From: Sandaracinus amylolyticus
GTDB taxonomy: Bacteria > Myxococcota_A > Polyangia > Polyangiales > Sandaracinaceae
Assembly (NCBI RefSeq): GCF_000737325.1
Contig: NZ_CP011125.1
Location: forward strand, 8,060,001 to 8,124,000
DNA: 64,000 nt
Direction: 5' to 3'
Part shown: positions 1 to 9,674 of the stretch, piece after piece
How positions within the stretch are numbered: the first letter of the stretch is position 1
Layout of the letters: each line of letters starts with the position of its first letter
Made by a program: the position numbers and the translations under genes
The notes under the pieces: model-generated
The model's input: only the letters and a program-made list of their open reading frames with translations
The model's database searches: none
What the model was told of the DNA's origin: nothing

Positions 1-863
1 AGGGCGAGGTCGTGCACATCGCGGCGGCGATCCCGCCGGAGTGCGCGCCGGGCCGCCCCGGGTACGTCGAGAACCGCGAGTGCGAGAGCACGCCGATCGG
101 CGAGATCTGCGACGTGATGGAGACCTGCCGCGAGCAGGACTACGACCTCACGGGCACGCGCATCACCGCGGATCGACCGGTCGCGGTGTTCGGCGGTCAC
201 GCGTGCGCGTACGTGCCGACGAGCGCGGAGGCGTGTGATCACCTCGAGGAGCAGCTGCCGCCGATCCAGAGCTGGGGTCGCGCGTTCGTCGGCGCGCCGA
301 TGGGCGACGGGAGCATCGGCGGCACGAACGTGCTGCGGGTGATCGCGTACGAGGACACGACGGTCACGGTGAGCCCGCCGCAGGGCGGCGTGGGCGGTGG
401 CGCGCTGCGGGGCGGCGAGTTCCTCGAGCTCGACGTGACGAGCCCGTTCGAGGTGACCGGGACGAGCGCGATCATGGTCGCGCAGTACCTGCGCGGTCAG
501 TACGCGACGGAGCCCGCAGCGCAGCGGGGTGATCCCGACGTGACGGTGCTGGTGCCCTCGGAGCAGTACCGCGAGGACTACACGTTCGTGCTGCCGAGCT
601 CGTACAACGCGGGCACGAACGGGCAGAACCACCTGCTCGTGGTGCGGCAGCCGGGCGTGGCGCTGACGCTCGACGGCGCGGCGGTGAGCGCGACGTTCGT
701 GACGGTGGGCGGGCGCGAGATCGCGGTGATCCCGCTCGCGGGCGGCACGCACGCGATTTCGAGCACGGAGCCGTTCGGGCTGATCGCGTACGGCCTCGGG
801 AGCTTCACGAGCTACTCGTCGCCCGCGGGGCTGAACCTCGATCCGATCACGGTGCTGTATTGA
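1..863 (+). CDS. IgGFc-binding-like surface protein, 5' truncated by window edge
   Basis: The reading frame is open from the left edge (first full codon at 3) to TGA at 861-863, so the N-terminus lies outside the window. The protein has paired cysteines early on, followed by a stretch ITADRPVAVFGGHACAYVP and then beta-rich sequence with repeated VxVLVPSEQY-like and TFVLPSSYN-like strands. This pattern is typical of the IgGFc-binding N-terminal domain found in many secreted myxobacterial proteins. The family name comes from a mucosal animal protein; the bacterial role is unknown and probably extracellular. It converges with the kinase gene three bases downstream. Confidence 0.75.
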   Translation, partial: GEVVHIAAAIPPECAPGRPGYVENRECESTPIGEICDVMETCREQDYDLTGTRITADRPVAVFGGHACAYVPTSAEACDHLEEQLPPIQSWGRAFVGAPMGDGSIGGTNVLRVIAYEDTTVTVSPPQGGVGGGALRGGEFLELDVTSPFEVTGTSAIMVAQYLRGQYATEPAAQRGDPDVTVLVPSEQYREDYTFVLPSSYNAGTNGQNHLLVVRQPGVALTLDGAAVSATFVTVGGREIAVIPLAGGTHAISSTEPFGLIAYGLGSFTSYSSPAGLNLDPITVLY

Positions 864-866
864 CGA

Positions 867-2609
<1,743 letters not shown>

Positions 2610-2650
2610 GCCGCGAGCGTATCGCGACGTGGACCACGCTCACACGTCCC

Positions 2651-3535
2651 TCACGCCGCGCGCGCGACCGTGGTCACCGTGCGGTCCTCGAGCTTGCCCG
2701 CGCGCACGATGCTGACGCGCAGCGACTGATCGACGCGGCTGCGGAGCGCGCCGATCACGTCCTCGGGCCCGCGCACCTTCGCGCCCTCGATCGCCCAGAT
2801 CACGTCGCCGAGCACGAGCCCCGCGACGTCGGCCGGGCTCTTCGGCTCGACCGCGACGATCAGCGCGCCGCTGCGCTGCTGGATCTCGGCGCCGACCACG
2901 TCGGGCAGGCGCACCGGGTGCACCGCGACGCCGAGCCACCCGCGACGCACCTGACCGTGCGCGGCGATCTCGTCGACGACGCGCGCGAGCTCTTCCTTCG
3001 CGAGCGCGAGGTCCGCGCCGCGCACCAGGCCGTCGGTGCTCATCCCGATCGCCGCGCCCGTCACGTCGACGAGCGGCCCGCCCGAGAACCCCGCGGGCAG
3101 GGCGCGATCGCTCTCGATCCAGCGCGACAGGCGCGCGCCCGCGCGCGTCGGCACGTCGGTCCCGATCACGCCGATCATGCGCAGGCTCGCGCGCACGCTG
3201 CGCCCCGGACGACCGAGCGCGAGCGCGAGGTGACCGACCTTCACCGCGCTCGCGTCGGCGAACGTGATCGGCGTGAGGCCACCACCATCGACGCGCAGCA
3301 CCGCGACGTCGGTCGCGGGGTCGCCGCCGATCACCTGCGCGGCGCGCTCGGTCCCGTCGTGCAGGCGCACGCGCGCGTCGTCGCGACGCACGACGTGCGC
3401 GGCGGTGACGACGAGATCGTCGCTCCACACCGTGCCGCTCGCGCGGCGTGGGGACACCACCTGCACCACGGACGCCGACGCACGCTCCACCGCGACGGCG
3501 AGCGAGTCGCCGAGCTCCAGCATCGAACTGCTCAT
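2651..3535 (-). CDS. Trypsin-like serine protease with PDZ domain (HtrA/DegP-like)
   Basis: A 294-aa protein from the ATG at 3535, chosen because GAGGAG lies 8 nt upstream; a longer frame exists but has no better signal. The catalytic triad is visible as H47 (TAAHVV), D76 (TDVAVL) and S151 (GFSGGPL), followed by a PDZ domain at about 190-285 (RRGWLGV...LVLGDVIWAIEGAKV). HtrA proteases degrade or refold damaged proteins. Unlike classical periplasmic members this start gives no signal peptide or membrane segment, so the protein may be cytoplasmic; this is inference. It is divergent from the LuxR-type regulator, with 177 bp between start codons. Confidence 0.88.
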   Translation of the reverse strand: MSSSMLELGDSLAVAVERASASVVQVVSPRRASGTVWSDDLVVTAAHVVRRDDARVRLHDGTERAAQVIGGDPATDVAVLRVDGGGLTPITFADASAVKVGHLALALGRPGRSVRASLRMIGVIGTDVPTRAGARLSRWIESDRALPAGFSGGPLVDVTGAAIGMSTDGLVRGADLALAKEELARVVDEIAAHGQVRRGWLGVAVHPVRLPDVVGAEIQQRSGALIVAVEPKSPADVAGLVLGDVIWAIEGAKVRGPEDVIGALRSRVDQSLRVSIVRAGKLEDRTVTTVARAA

Positions 3536-3712
3536 CACGCACTCTCCTCGGCGGCTCGGGAATACGAGAGCCACCACGCGAGCGAGGGTGCGCGTGCGAC
3601 CACGTGCGGCGCATCGCCCCACGAGGCAGCCCCTGCCCGACTGCTCGGGGAGGGGCGACCATGCGATGTCCTACCGTTGACACCAGGGCGTCCAGCCGCA
3701 GGTTCTGGAACT

Positions 3713-4354
3713 GTGTCGGCCAATTCGAAGATCCGGCGGCCCAACCCTGGCGAAGCGCTCCGTGTGCTGGTGGTCGCGGACGATCCCCTGGTACGCGAAG
3801 CGCTCGCGGCCAGCCTCGCCAAGGAAACTGCGGTGCGCGTCGTCGAGCGCGCAGAGGACGCGCACGTCGCGTTGCTCGATCCCGGCGCGGTCAACCCCGA
3901 CGGGGGTGATCGCCAGTCGCGCGCACGTCTCGACGCCGGCCTCCAGCCGGTCGCGGAGCTCGACATCCCGAGCGTCGTGCTCGCGGAAGGCGAGCCCCAG
4001 GCGCGCGCGGCGCTCGCGCGCGGTGCGCGCGGTGCGGTCATGCGTCGTCCCGACGGGCCTCGGCTCGTGGCTGCGCTCAGCGCGGTCGCGGCGGGCTTGA
4101 CGGTGCTCGACTTCACGCTCGGTCCTCCGCCGCCGACGGGCGAGGACGGACCGCCGGTGCAGCTCACGTCGCGTGAGCACGAGGTCCTCGAGCTGCTCGC
4201 GGGCGGGTTCTCCAACCGTCGCATCGCGCGCCGTCTCGGGATCAGCGAGCACACCGCGAAGTTCCACGTGAACGGCATCCTCGTGAAGCTCGGCGCGGGC
4301 ACGCGCACCGAGGCGGTGGTCATCGCCGCCCGTCGCGGCCTGGTCATGCTGTGA
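3713..4354 (+). CDS. LuxR/NarL-family DNA-binding response regulator
   Basis: A 213-aa protein from a GTG at 3713; the frame continues upstream into sequence antisense to the protease, so the start is chosen by length and position. The N-terminal half looks like a receiver domain (VLVVADDPLVREAL at the start, VALLD as possible phospho-acceptor site) but the acidic pocket is partly degenerate. The C-terminal 65 residues are a clear LuxR helix-turn-helix: LTSREHEVLELLAGG, RRIARRLGISEHTAKFHVNGI. It should bind DNA as a dimer. No partner histidine kinase is adjacent; the divergent protease is a possible target. Confidence 0.85.
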   Translation: MSANSKIRRPNPGEALRVLVVADDPLVREALAASLAKETAVRVVERAEDAHVALLDPGAVNPDGGDRQSRARLDAGLQPVAELDIPSVVLAEGEPQARAALARGARGAVMRRPDGPRLVAALSAVAAGLTVLDFTLGPPPPTGEDGPPVQLTSREHEVLELLAGGFSNRRIARRLGISEHTAKFHVNGILVKLGAGTRTEAVVIAARRGLVML

Positions 4355-4357
4355 TGG

Positions 4358-4392
4358 GCCGCGCTCTCGCGCCGATCGCGTGAGAGCGCGGC
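4358..4392 (+). terminator. Strong hairpin after the LuxR regulator
   Basis: Four bases past the stop codon, an 11-bp perfect stem (GCCGCGCTCTC with GAGAGCGCGGC) closes a short loop with extra internal pairing. There is no T-tract, as is common in G+C-rich genomes, so termination efficiency is uncertain. Confidence 0.5.
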
Positions 4393-4437
4393 AGTCCGCT
4401 CCCGAGAGCTGGCGCGCGTGATGCTCTGCATCGCGGC

Positions 4438-5238
4438 ATGCGCACGAAGCAAGCGATGCTCGCGGCGCTCGCGATCGCGAGCGTCGTGGCGGGATGCAGC
4501 ACTCCTTCGACGGGCTATCCGCCGGCGGCTCCGGTCGCGACCGCGAGACGGCTCGAGAACCTGCAGGCCGTCGCGTCGCGCCACACGGCGTGCCCGGCGC
4601 GCGAGATCGGCATCCGTCAGGTCTCGGAGCGCGTGTTCTCCACGATGGGCTGCGGCGTGGTGCGCGAGTACGCGCTCGTGCAGGGCTCGCGCTACGCCGA
4701 GTGGCAGCCGATCATGCCCGTGAACATGCGCGCGGCGAACGAGATGGTCTGCCCGCTCGAGCGCCTCGTGGTGAGCGCGCCGACCGAGAACGTGCGGCAG
4801 GTGTCGGGCTGCGGGCGCAGCGCGCAGTACCAGCTCGCGTGCGACGTGTCGCAGTGCGAGTGGGCGATGACGACGCCGCCCGCGGGCGCAGGCGCGACCG
4901 GTCGCGTGGTGGAGGCGACGCCGCCGCCCGGTCGGGTGACGGCGCCCACGCCGTCGACGCCGGACAGCTCGGTCGTGGTGGTGCCGCAGCGCGCGGATCC
5001 CGCGGTCGATCAGGCGATCCGCGGTCAGCTCGACGCGCGGCGCAGCGCGATCCGCGCGTGCGTGCCCCGCGGCGAGCTGACGATGGTCCGCGCGCAGTGG
5101 GGCCGCGACGGGATGGTGCGGCTCTCGCTCGACCCGCCGTGGCAGGGCACGCAGAGCGAGCGCTGCGTGCAGCAGTCGGTCGGTCAGCTGCAGGTGACGA
5201 CGGGCGAAGCGGGCGCGATCTCGCACGTCGTGCGGTGA
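4438..5238 (+). CDS. Hypothetical lipoprotein
   Basis: A 266-aa protein with a short signal peptide and lipobox VAGC (Cys at about residue 20), so probably lipidated and exported. The mature part has several scattered cysteines that could form disulfides, a Pro/Thr-rich linker around 145-175 and a C-terminal ~85-aa domain with two further cysteines. I recognise no family. It reads in the same direction as the next three genes, with 43 bp before the next start. Confidence 0.75.
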   Translation: MRTKQAMLAALAIASVVAGCSTPSTGYPPAAPVATARRLENLQAVASRHTACPAREIGIRQVSERVFSTMGCGVVREYALVQGSRYAEWQPIMPVNMRAANEMVCPLERLVVSAPTENVRQVSGCGRSAQYQLACDVSQCEWAMTTPPAGAGATGRVVEATPPPGRVTAPTPSTPDSSVVVVPQRADPAVDQAIRGQLDARRSAIRACVPRGELTMVRAQWGRDGMVRLSLDPPWQGTQSERCVQQSVGQLQVTTGEAGAISHVVR

Positions 5239-5281
5239 ACGGTTCGCTTGCCGCTGGACATGTGGCGATTACCCTCGCCGC

Positions 5282-5821
5282 ATGCTCAAGCGGCTCGTGG
5301 TCGGCCTGCTGAAGGGGCTCGTGCTCGGTGCCGCGATCGGAGCCGGCATCCAGTACGGGCTCCACTCTGCCACCGGCGGACCGCTGCTCGTCACCTCGGG
5401 CGGGCTGCTCGGGTACCTGCTCGCGATGGGCACGTCGGGGACGACCGGCGTGTTCGCGGGCAAGCCGCCGTGGCGGGAAGGCGCGTGGATCGAGGCGCTG
5501 CTGAAGGGCCTCGTCGGCGTCGGCATCGGCGCGCTGCTGTACTGGCTGGGCTCGGCCTACGGCGCGGTGCAGCTGCCCTTCCCCGGGGTCGGGAGCGCGG
5601 CGTGGACGGCGCTGCCGGTGATCTTCCTCCCCGCGATCGCCGGGGTCTACGGGTCGCTGGTCGAGCTCGACAACAGCGACGACGGCGGCGCGAAGAAGGG
5701 CTCGGGCGGCGGCAAGGGCGAGACCCGTGGACCGCGCGCGCGCGTCGCGGTCGACGACGACGATGCGCTCGGCGCGACCGAGCACGCCGCGAGCACGCGC
5801 CCGGCGCGCCGCCGGATTTGA
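5282..5821 (+). CDS. Hypothetical integral membrane protein
   Basis: A 179-aa protein with about four hydrophobic segments (residues ~5-28, 38-58, 75-97, 105-123), each rich in Gly/Ala/Leu, followed by a charged, disordered tail containing Gly/Lys and a DDDD run. No family is recognised. It ends 28 bp before the fructose-1,6-bisphosphatase start and may be cotranscribed with it. Confidence 0.72.
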   Translation: MLKRLVVGLLKGLVLGAAIGAGIQYGLHSATGGPLLVTSGGLLGYLLAMGTSGTTGVFAGKPPWREGAWIEALLKGLVGVGIGALLYWLGSAYGAVQLPFPGVGSAAWTALPVIFLPAIAGVYGSLVELDNSDDGGAKKGSGGGKGETRGPRARVAVDDDDALGATEHAASTRPARRRI

Positions 5822-5849
5822 CGTTCGACGAGAGGACGAGAGAGACGCG

Positions 5850-6890
5850 ATGAGCACGAATCAATCGGTGGGCCCGAGCAGCGGTGACGAGCTCGGCTGG
5901 ACGCTCGACCGGCACATCCTCGAGCGTCAACGCCGCACGCCGGGCGCGAGCGGCGACTTCACCGGGCTGTTCCAGGCGATCGCGCTCGCGGGGCGCGTCA
6001 TCGCGAGCAAGGTCGCGAAGGCGGGGCTCGCCGACGTCCTCGGCGCGACCGGCGCGGTGAACGTGCAGGGCGAGACCGTGCAGAAGCTCGACGAGCTCGC
6101 CAACAAGATCCTCGTGCGCTGCGTGGAAGCGGGCGGCCACGTCTGCGTGATGGCGAGCGAGGAGGACGAGACGACGATCCCCGTCCCGCCGCAGTACCCG
6201 CAGGGCAAGTACGTGCTGATGTTCGATCCGCTCGACGGCAGCTCGAACATCGACGTGAACGTGTCGATCGGGACGATCTTCTCGATCCACCGTCGCGTCA
6301 CCGCGAGCGGCCCCGGCACCGCGCAGGACTGCCTGCAGGCAGGGCACAAGCAGGTCGCGGCGGGCTACATCATCTACGGCTCGAGCACGATGCTCGTCTA
6401 CACGACCGGCGACGGCGTGCACGGCTTCACGCTCGACCCGCTGGTCGGCGAGTTCTTCCTCTCGCACGAGAACCTGCGGATGCCGACGCGCGGCAACACG
6501 TACTCGATCAACGAGGGCAACCGCAGCAAGTGGACGCCCGGCGTGACCGAGTGGATCGACACGCTGAAGAGCGACAAGGCGCCGGGCGGGAAGCCCTACG
6601 GGATGCGCTACGTGGGATCGCTCGTCGCGGACTTCCATCGCACGCTGCTGCGCGGCGGCGTCTTCGCGTACCCGGGGGATCGCAAGGCGCCCGAGGGCAA
6701 GCTGCGGCTGCTGTACGAGTGCTCGCCGATGGCGTTCATCGCGGAGGCGGCGGGCGGCGCGGCGTCGACGGGGACGCAGCGCGTGCTCGACGTGGAGCCC
6801 ACGGCGCTGCACCAGCGCGTGCCGCTGTTCATCGGCAGCAAGGAAGACGTCGCGGACGCGGAGCGCTTCGTCGCGAAGGACGCCCGCTGA
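5850..6890 (+). CDS. fbp: Fructose-1,6-bisphosphatase class I
   Basis: A 346-aa protein, the usual length for class I FBPase. It hydrolyses fructose-1,6-bisphosphate to fructose-6-phosphate in gluconeogenesis. The metal-binding signature FDPLDGSSNIDVN is intact, the upstream acidic site (ASEEDE) is present, and the C-terminal substrate-binding motif KLRLLYECSPMAFIAEAAGG is complete. The start at 5850 is preceded by purine-rich GAGAGAC; a longer frame upstream is antisense-type composition. Phosphofructokinase, which runs the opposing glycolytic step, lies about 3 kb downstream. Confidence 0.97.
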   Translation: MSTNQSVGPSSGDELGWTLDRHILERQRRTPGASGDFTGLFQAIALAGRVIASKVAKAGLADVLGATGAVNVQGETVQKLDELANKILVRCVEAGGHVCVMASEEDETTIPVPPQYPQGKYVLMFDPLDGSSNIDVNVSIGTIFSIHRRVTASGPGTAQDCLQAGHKQVAAGYIIYGSSTMLVYTTGDGVHGFTLDPLVGEFFLSHENLRMPTRGNTYSINEGNRSKWTPGVTEWIDTLKSDKAPGGKPYGMRYVGSLVADFHRTLLRGGVFAYPGDRKAPEGKLRLLYECSPMAFIAEAAGGAASTGTQRVLDVEPTALHQRVPLFIGSKEDVADAERFVAKDAR

Positions 6891-6896
6891 TCGCGT

Positions 6897-6919
6897 CGCG
6901 CCGGGATGCTCCCGGCGCG
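6897..6919 (+). terminator. Hairpin after fbp
   Basis: A perfect 9-bp stem CGCGCCGGG/CCCGGCGCG with a 5-nt loop sits 7 bp after the fbp stop. No T-tract follows. It is the likely 3' end of the fbp transcript. Confidence 0.45.
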
Positions 6920-7011
6920 GCGCGAATTCCCGCGGAGAGCGCGACGTCGCTCGGCGCGCCACACGGCGAGAGCTTGACCCCACGGAGCCCGGAAGGTAGC
7001 GAGGGGGCTCC

Positions 7012-8001
7012 ATGCAGAAGCGCGCTCGGCTCCTGCTCGCGGTGAAGGCCGCCATCTCGATCGGCCTGCTCGCGTGGCTCGTCATGACGATCGCCGAGCG
7101 CGAGGGCATGGACGCGCTCGGCGAGCGCATCGGGCAGCTCGCCGCGGTTCCCCTCGTCGTCGCGGTCGCGCTGCACTTCGCGGCGGTGCTCTCGGGCGTG
7201 GCCCGTTGGCGCGTGCTCCTCGACGCGCGTGGCCTCGGGCAGCCCGCGCCGTGGCTGCTGCGCTCGTTCCTGATCGGACGCTTCATCGGAGCCTTCACGC
7301 CCTCGACCGCGGGGCTCGACGGCTGGCGCGCCTACGACGTCGCGCGGCGCACCGGCGACATGCCGGGGAGCGCGGGCGTGATCCTCGTCGAGAAGCTCTT
7401 CGGGCTCGTGGGCATGGCCGCGGTGTGCGCGGTGCTCGCGCCGCTCGGTGCGCTCGATCGTCTCGGCCCAGGCGCGCTGCCGCTCGCCCTCGCGATCGCG
7501 GCGGGCTCGGTGCTCGGGCTCTTCCTGCTCGCGTCGCCGGCGCGCACGCGCGCGCTGGCGCGCGTCGCGCCGCGCGCGATCCGCGGGCGCGTCGAGAAGA
7601 TCGCGGAGGCGCTCGCGGCGCAGCAGCTCTCGGCGTCGCGCATCGCGTCGGCCCTCGTGCTCGGCATCGTGACGCACCTCGCGATCTCGGCGGTGTTCGC
7701 CGCGACCGGCGCGTCGCTCGGCGTCGCGGCCTCGACGACGACGCTGCTCGCGGTCGGCAATGCGATCACCATCGCGATCCTGCTGCCGCTGTCGATCGGC
7801 GGCGTCGGCGTGCGCGAGGGCGTCGCGGTGATGCTGCTCGCGGGCGCGGGCGTTCCCACCAGCGACGCGGTGCTCGTCGCGCTGCTCGGCTACGTGACGG
7901 GCCAGGTGCCGGCGCTGGTCGGCGGCGTGTTGCTGATGCTCGATCGCGGAGCCCGCGAGCGGCGCGCCGCGAGCACCGAGCTCGCCCCCGACCGGACCTG
8001 A
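7012..8001 (+). CDS. Lysylphosphatidylglycerol synthase TM-region/UPF0104 family membrane protein
   Basis: A 329-aa polytopic membrane protein with about eight hydrophobic helices. The motif GRFIGAFTPSTAGLDGWRAYDVARRTGD matches the family-typical conserved loop of the LPG_synthase_TM family (flippase-like), followed by an EK pair (ILVEKLFGL). Members are lipid-handling proteins or stand-alone versions of the MprF flippase domain; substrate is not predictable here. There is no C-terminal synthase domain. Its stop codon abuts the stop of the convergent VanW gene, forming the palindrome TGATCA. Confidence 0.85.
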   Translation: MQKRARLLLAVKAAISIGLLAWLVMTIAEREGMDALGERIGQLAAVPLVVAVALHFAAVLSGVARWRVLLDARGLGQPAPWLLRSFLIGRFIGAFTPSTAGLDGWRAYDVARRTGDMPGSAGVILVEKLFGLVGMAAVCAVLAPLGALDRLGPGALPLALAIAAGSVLGLFLLASPARTRALARVAPRAIRGRVEKIAEALAAQQLSASRIASALVLGIVTHLAISAVFAATGASLGVAASTTTLLAVGNAITIAILLPLSIGGVGVREGVAVMLLAGAGVPTSDAVLVALLGYVTGQVPALVGGVLLMLDRGARERRAASTELAPDRT

Positions 8002-8793
8002 TCACGCGCCGACGCGCACCACGCGCGACGACGCGCCGTAGCGGACCGTGCGCTCGACGCGCGTGCCGTCCGCGCTCGTCGCGCGCACCCGCACCACCAC
8101 GCCGTCGCGGCCGCGATCCTCCACCACGCGCGCGCCGCTCGCGAGCGTCGCGTCGACCACACGCGTCTCGTTGCGCTCGATCGTGCGCACCACCGTCGCC
8201 TCGACGTCCGCCGGCGCGTGCGCCTGCGCGCCCTCGATGCGCACCACGAGCTCGCCCTCGACGGCGACCGCGCGCACCCGCACCGCGTGCGCGAACGGGT
8301 TCCGCACACGGAAGTCGATGCGCCCGTACGACACCGTCGCGTCGAGGCCCGCAGGCGCGTACGAGAGCGGGATGCTGTGCGCGCGATGCTCCACGATCTC
8401 GAGCCCTGCGCGCAGCGACGCGATGTGCAGCGTCGTCGCGACCTGACAGACGCCGCCACCGACGCCTTCGTGGAGGTGACCGTCGTGCAGCTCGGGCGCC
8501 TCGCGGAAGCCCGCCTCGAGCGTGCGCGGACCGACGCGATCGTTGAACGAGAGCTCCGCGCCCGGCGCGAGCACCACGCCGTCGAGCAGCGACGCCGCGA
8601 GCGCGACGTTGTGCGCGCGGCCCGCGTGCGCGCGGTCGACGAGGAACGCCGTCTCGTGCTCGCCCATCACCTCGGCGAACGCGTCGCTCGTCGTCGGTTG
8701 GACGTCGTCGCGCAGCACGATCGCGTGCGCGACTGGAGCCGAGACGTTCGAGAGCACCGCGAGGAAGACACCGAGGCGAAGCACCGTGCGCAT
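8002..8793 (-). CDS. VanW-family secreted protein
   Basis: A 263-aa protein starting at ATG 8793 with GGAGGG upstream and a clear Sec signal peptide (APVAHA cleavage region near residue 25). The central part carries the VanW signature: LAPGAELSFNDRVGPRT, then GGGVCQVATTLH. VanW proteins occur in vancomycin-resistance clusters and in many bacterial genomes without them; a biochemical role is not established. The domain is followed by a G5-like beta-rich tail. It abuts the membrane protein gene end to end. Confidence 0.88.
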   Translation of the reverse strand: MRTVLRLGVFLAVLSNVSAPVAHAIVLRDDVQPTTSDAFAEVMGEHETAFLVDRAHAGRAHNVALAASLLDGVVLAPGAELSFNDRVGPRTLEAGFREAPELHDGHLHEGVGGGVCQVATTLHIASLRAGLEIVEHRAHSIPLSYAPAGLDATVSYGRIDFRVRNPFAHAVRVRAVAVEGELVVRIEGAQAHAPADVEATVVRTIERNETRVVDATLASGARVVEDRGRDGVVVRVRATSADGTRVERTVRYGASSRVVRVGA

Positions 8794-8941
8794 GACCGAC
8801 CCTCCGAGGAGGCGTCGTCGCAAGCACGTGGCCAGGGCTGGAGCCCGTGAATCTGCTCGGGAATCCGGCGGCACGCCGCGCGCGTCGTGTTCCCGGGGAG
8901 ACACGACGCGTGCATCGCGGGACGCACCCGGGAAGCTCGGC

Positions 8942-9619
8942 TCAGCCGGCTTCCGCCGCGCCGTCCCCGCCGTCCTCGGGCTCGTCCTCGTCGCGCTTCC
9001 TCTCGAGCTTCCGAGGCGGGAGCAGCTCGGGCTCGCTCTCGACCTTCTGCGCGAGGAAGATCGCGGCATCGAGCTTGTAGAAGTTGCGCTTCCGATAGAA
9101 CTTCAGCGCCGAGTCGTTGTTCTCCGCGACCTCGAGCACGAGGTGCGTGCAGCCGCGCACGCGCGCGAGGTGCTGCAGCTGCTCGAGCATGAACATGCCG
9201 ACGCCGCGCCCCTGGTAGCTCGGGTGCGACGCGAGCTCCTCGACGAAGAGCGGCCGCATGTCGCGCGACTCGAAGAAGCGCGGGTTGATCCAGTTGTCCG
9301 AGCCGGTGACCTCGAACGCGCACTCCGCGTACCCGACGATGTCGCCGTCGACCTCGAACACGAGCTGCTCGATGCCTTCCTCCTCGTACTGCTCGATGAA
9401 CCGCTGCTTGCTGCGCGGGCGCTGGTACTCGAGCGTCTGACGGTTCACGTCGCGGAAGACGAGCTTCAGGAACTCCCACACGCGGTTCAGATCGCGGCGA
9501 TGGATGCGTCGCACGCGGATCTCGTCGGCCGCGACGGCCGGCGCGAGCTCGTCCTCGGGGGTGCTCTCGGGCTCGGGCGGTGGGGGCGTCGGTGCCGGTC
9601 GTTTGCGGCGGGTCGCCAT
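8942..9619 (-). CDS. GNAT-family N-acetyltransferase
   Basis: A 225-aa protein from ATG 9619 (a GTG 12 bp upstream is possible). A disordered Pro/Glu N-terminal tail is followed by a GNAT fold: motif A is visible as SYQGRGVGMFMLEQL (acetyl-CoA pyrophosphate loop Q/RxxGxG/A) and motif B as ENNDSALKFYRKRNFYKL. This resembles ribosomal-protein alanine acetyltransferase (RimI-like) enzymes; the substrate is unknown. The last 30 residues are highly charged. It is divergent from phosphofructokinase with only 55 bp between starts. Confidence 0.87.
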   Translation of the reverse strand: MATRRKRPAPTPPPPEPESTPEDELAPAVAADEIRVRRIHRRDLNRVWEFLKLVFRDVNRQTLEYQRPRSKQRFIEQYEEEGIEQLVFEVDGDIVGYAECAFEVTGSDNWINPRFFESRDMRPLFVEELASHPSYQGRGVGMFMLEQLQHLARVRGCTHLVLEVAENNDSALKFYRKRNFYKLDAAIFLAQKVESEPELLPPRKLERKRDEDEPEDGGDGAAEAG

Positions 9620-9674
9620 GGCGCCGGTCACATACCACGGCGCGCGCGCACGCGGGTTCTATATGCTGGATGCC

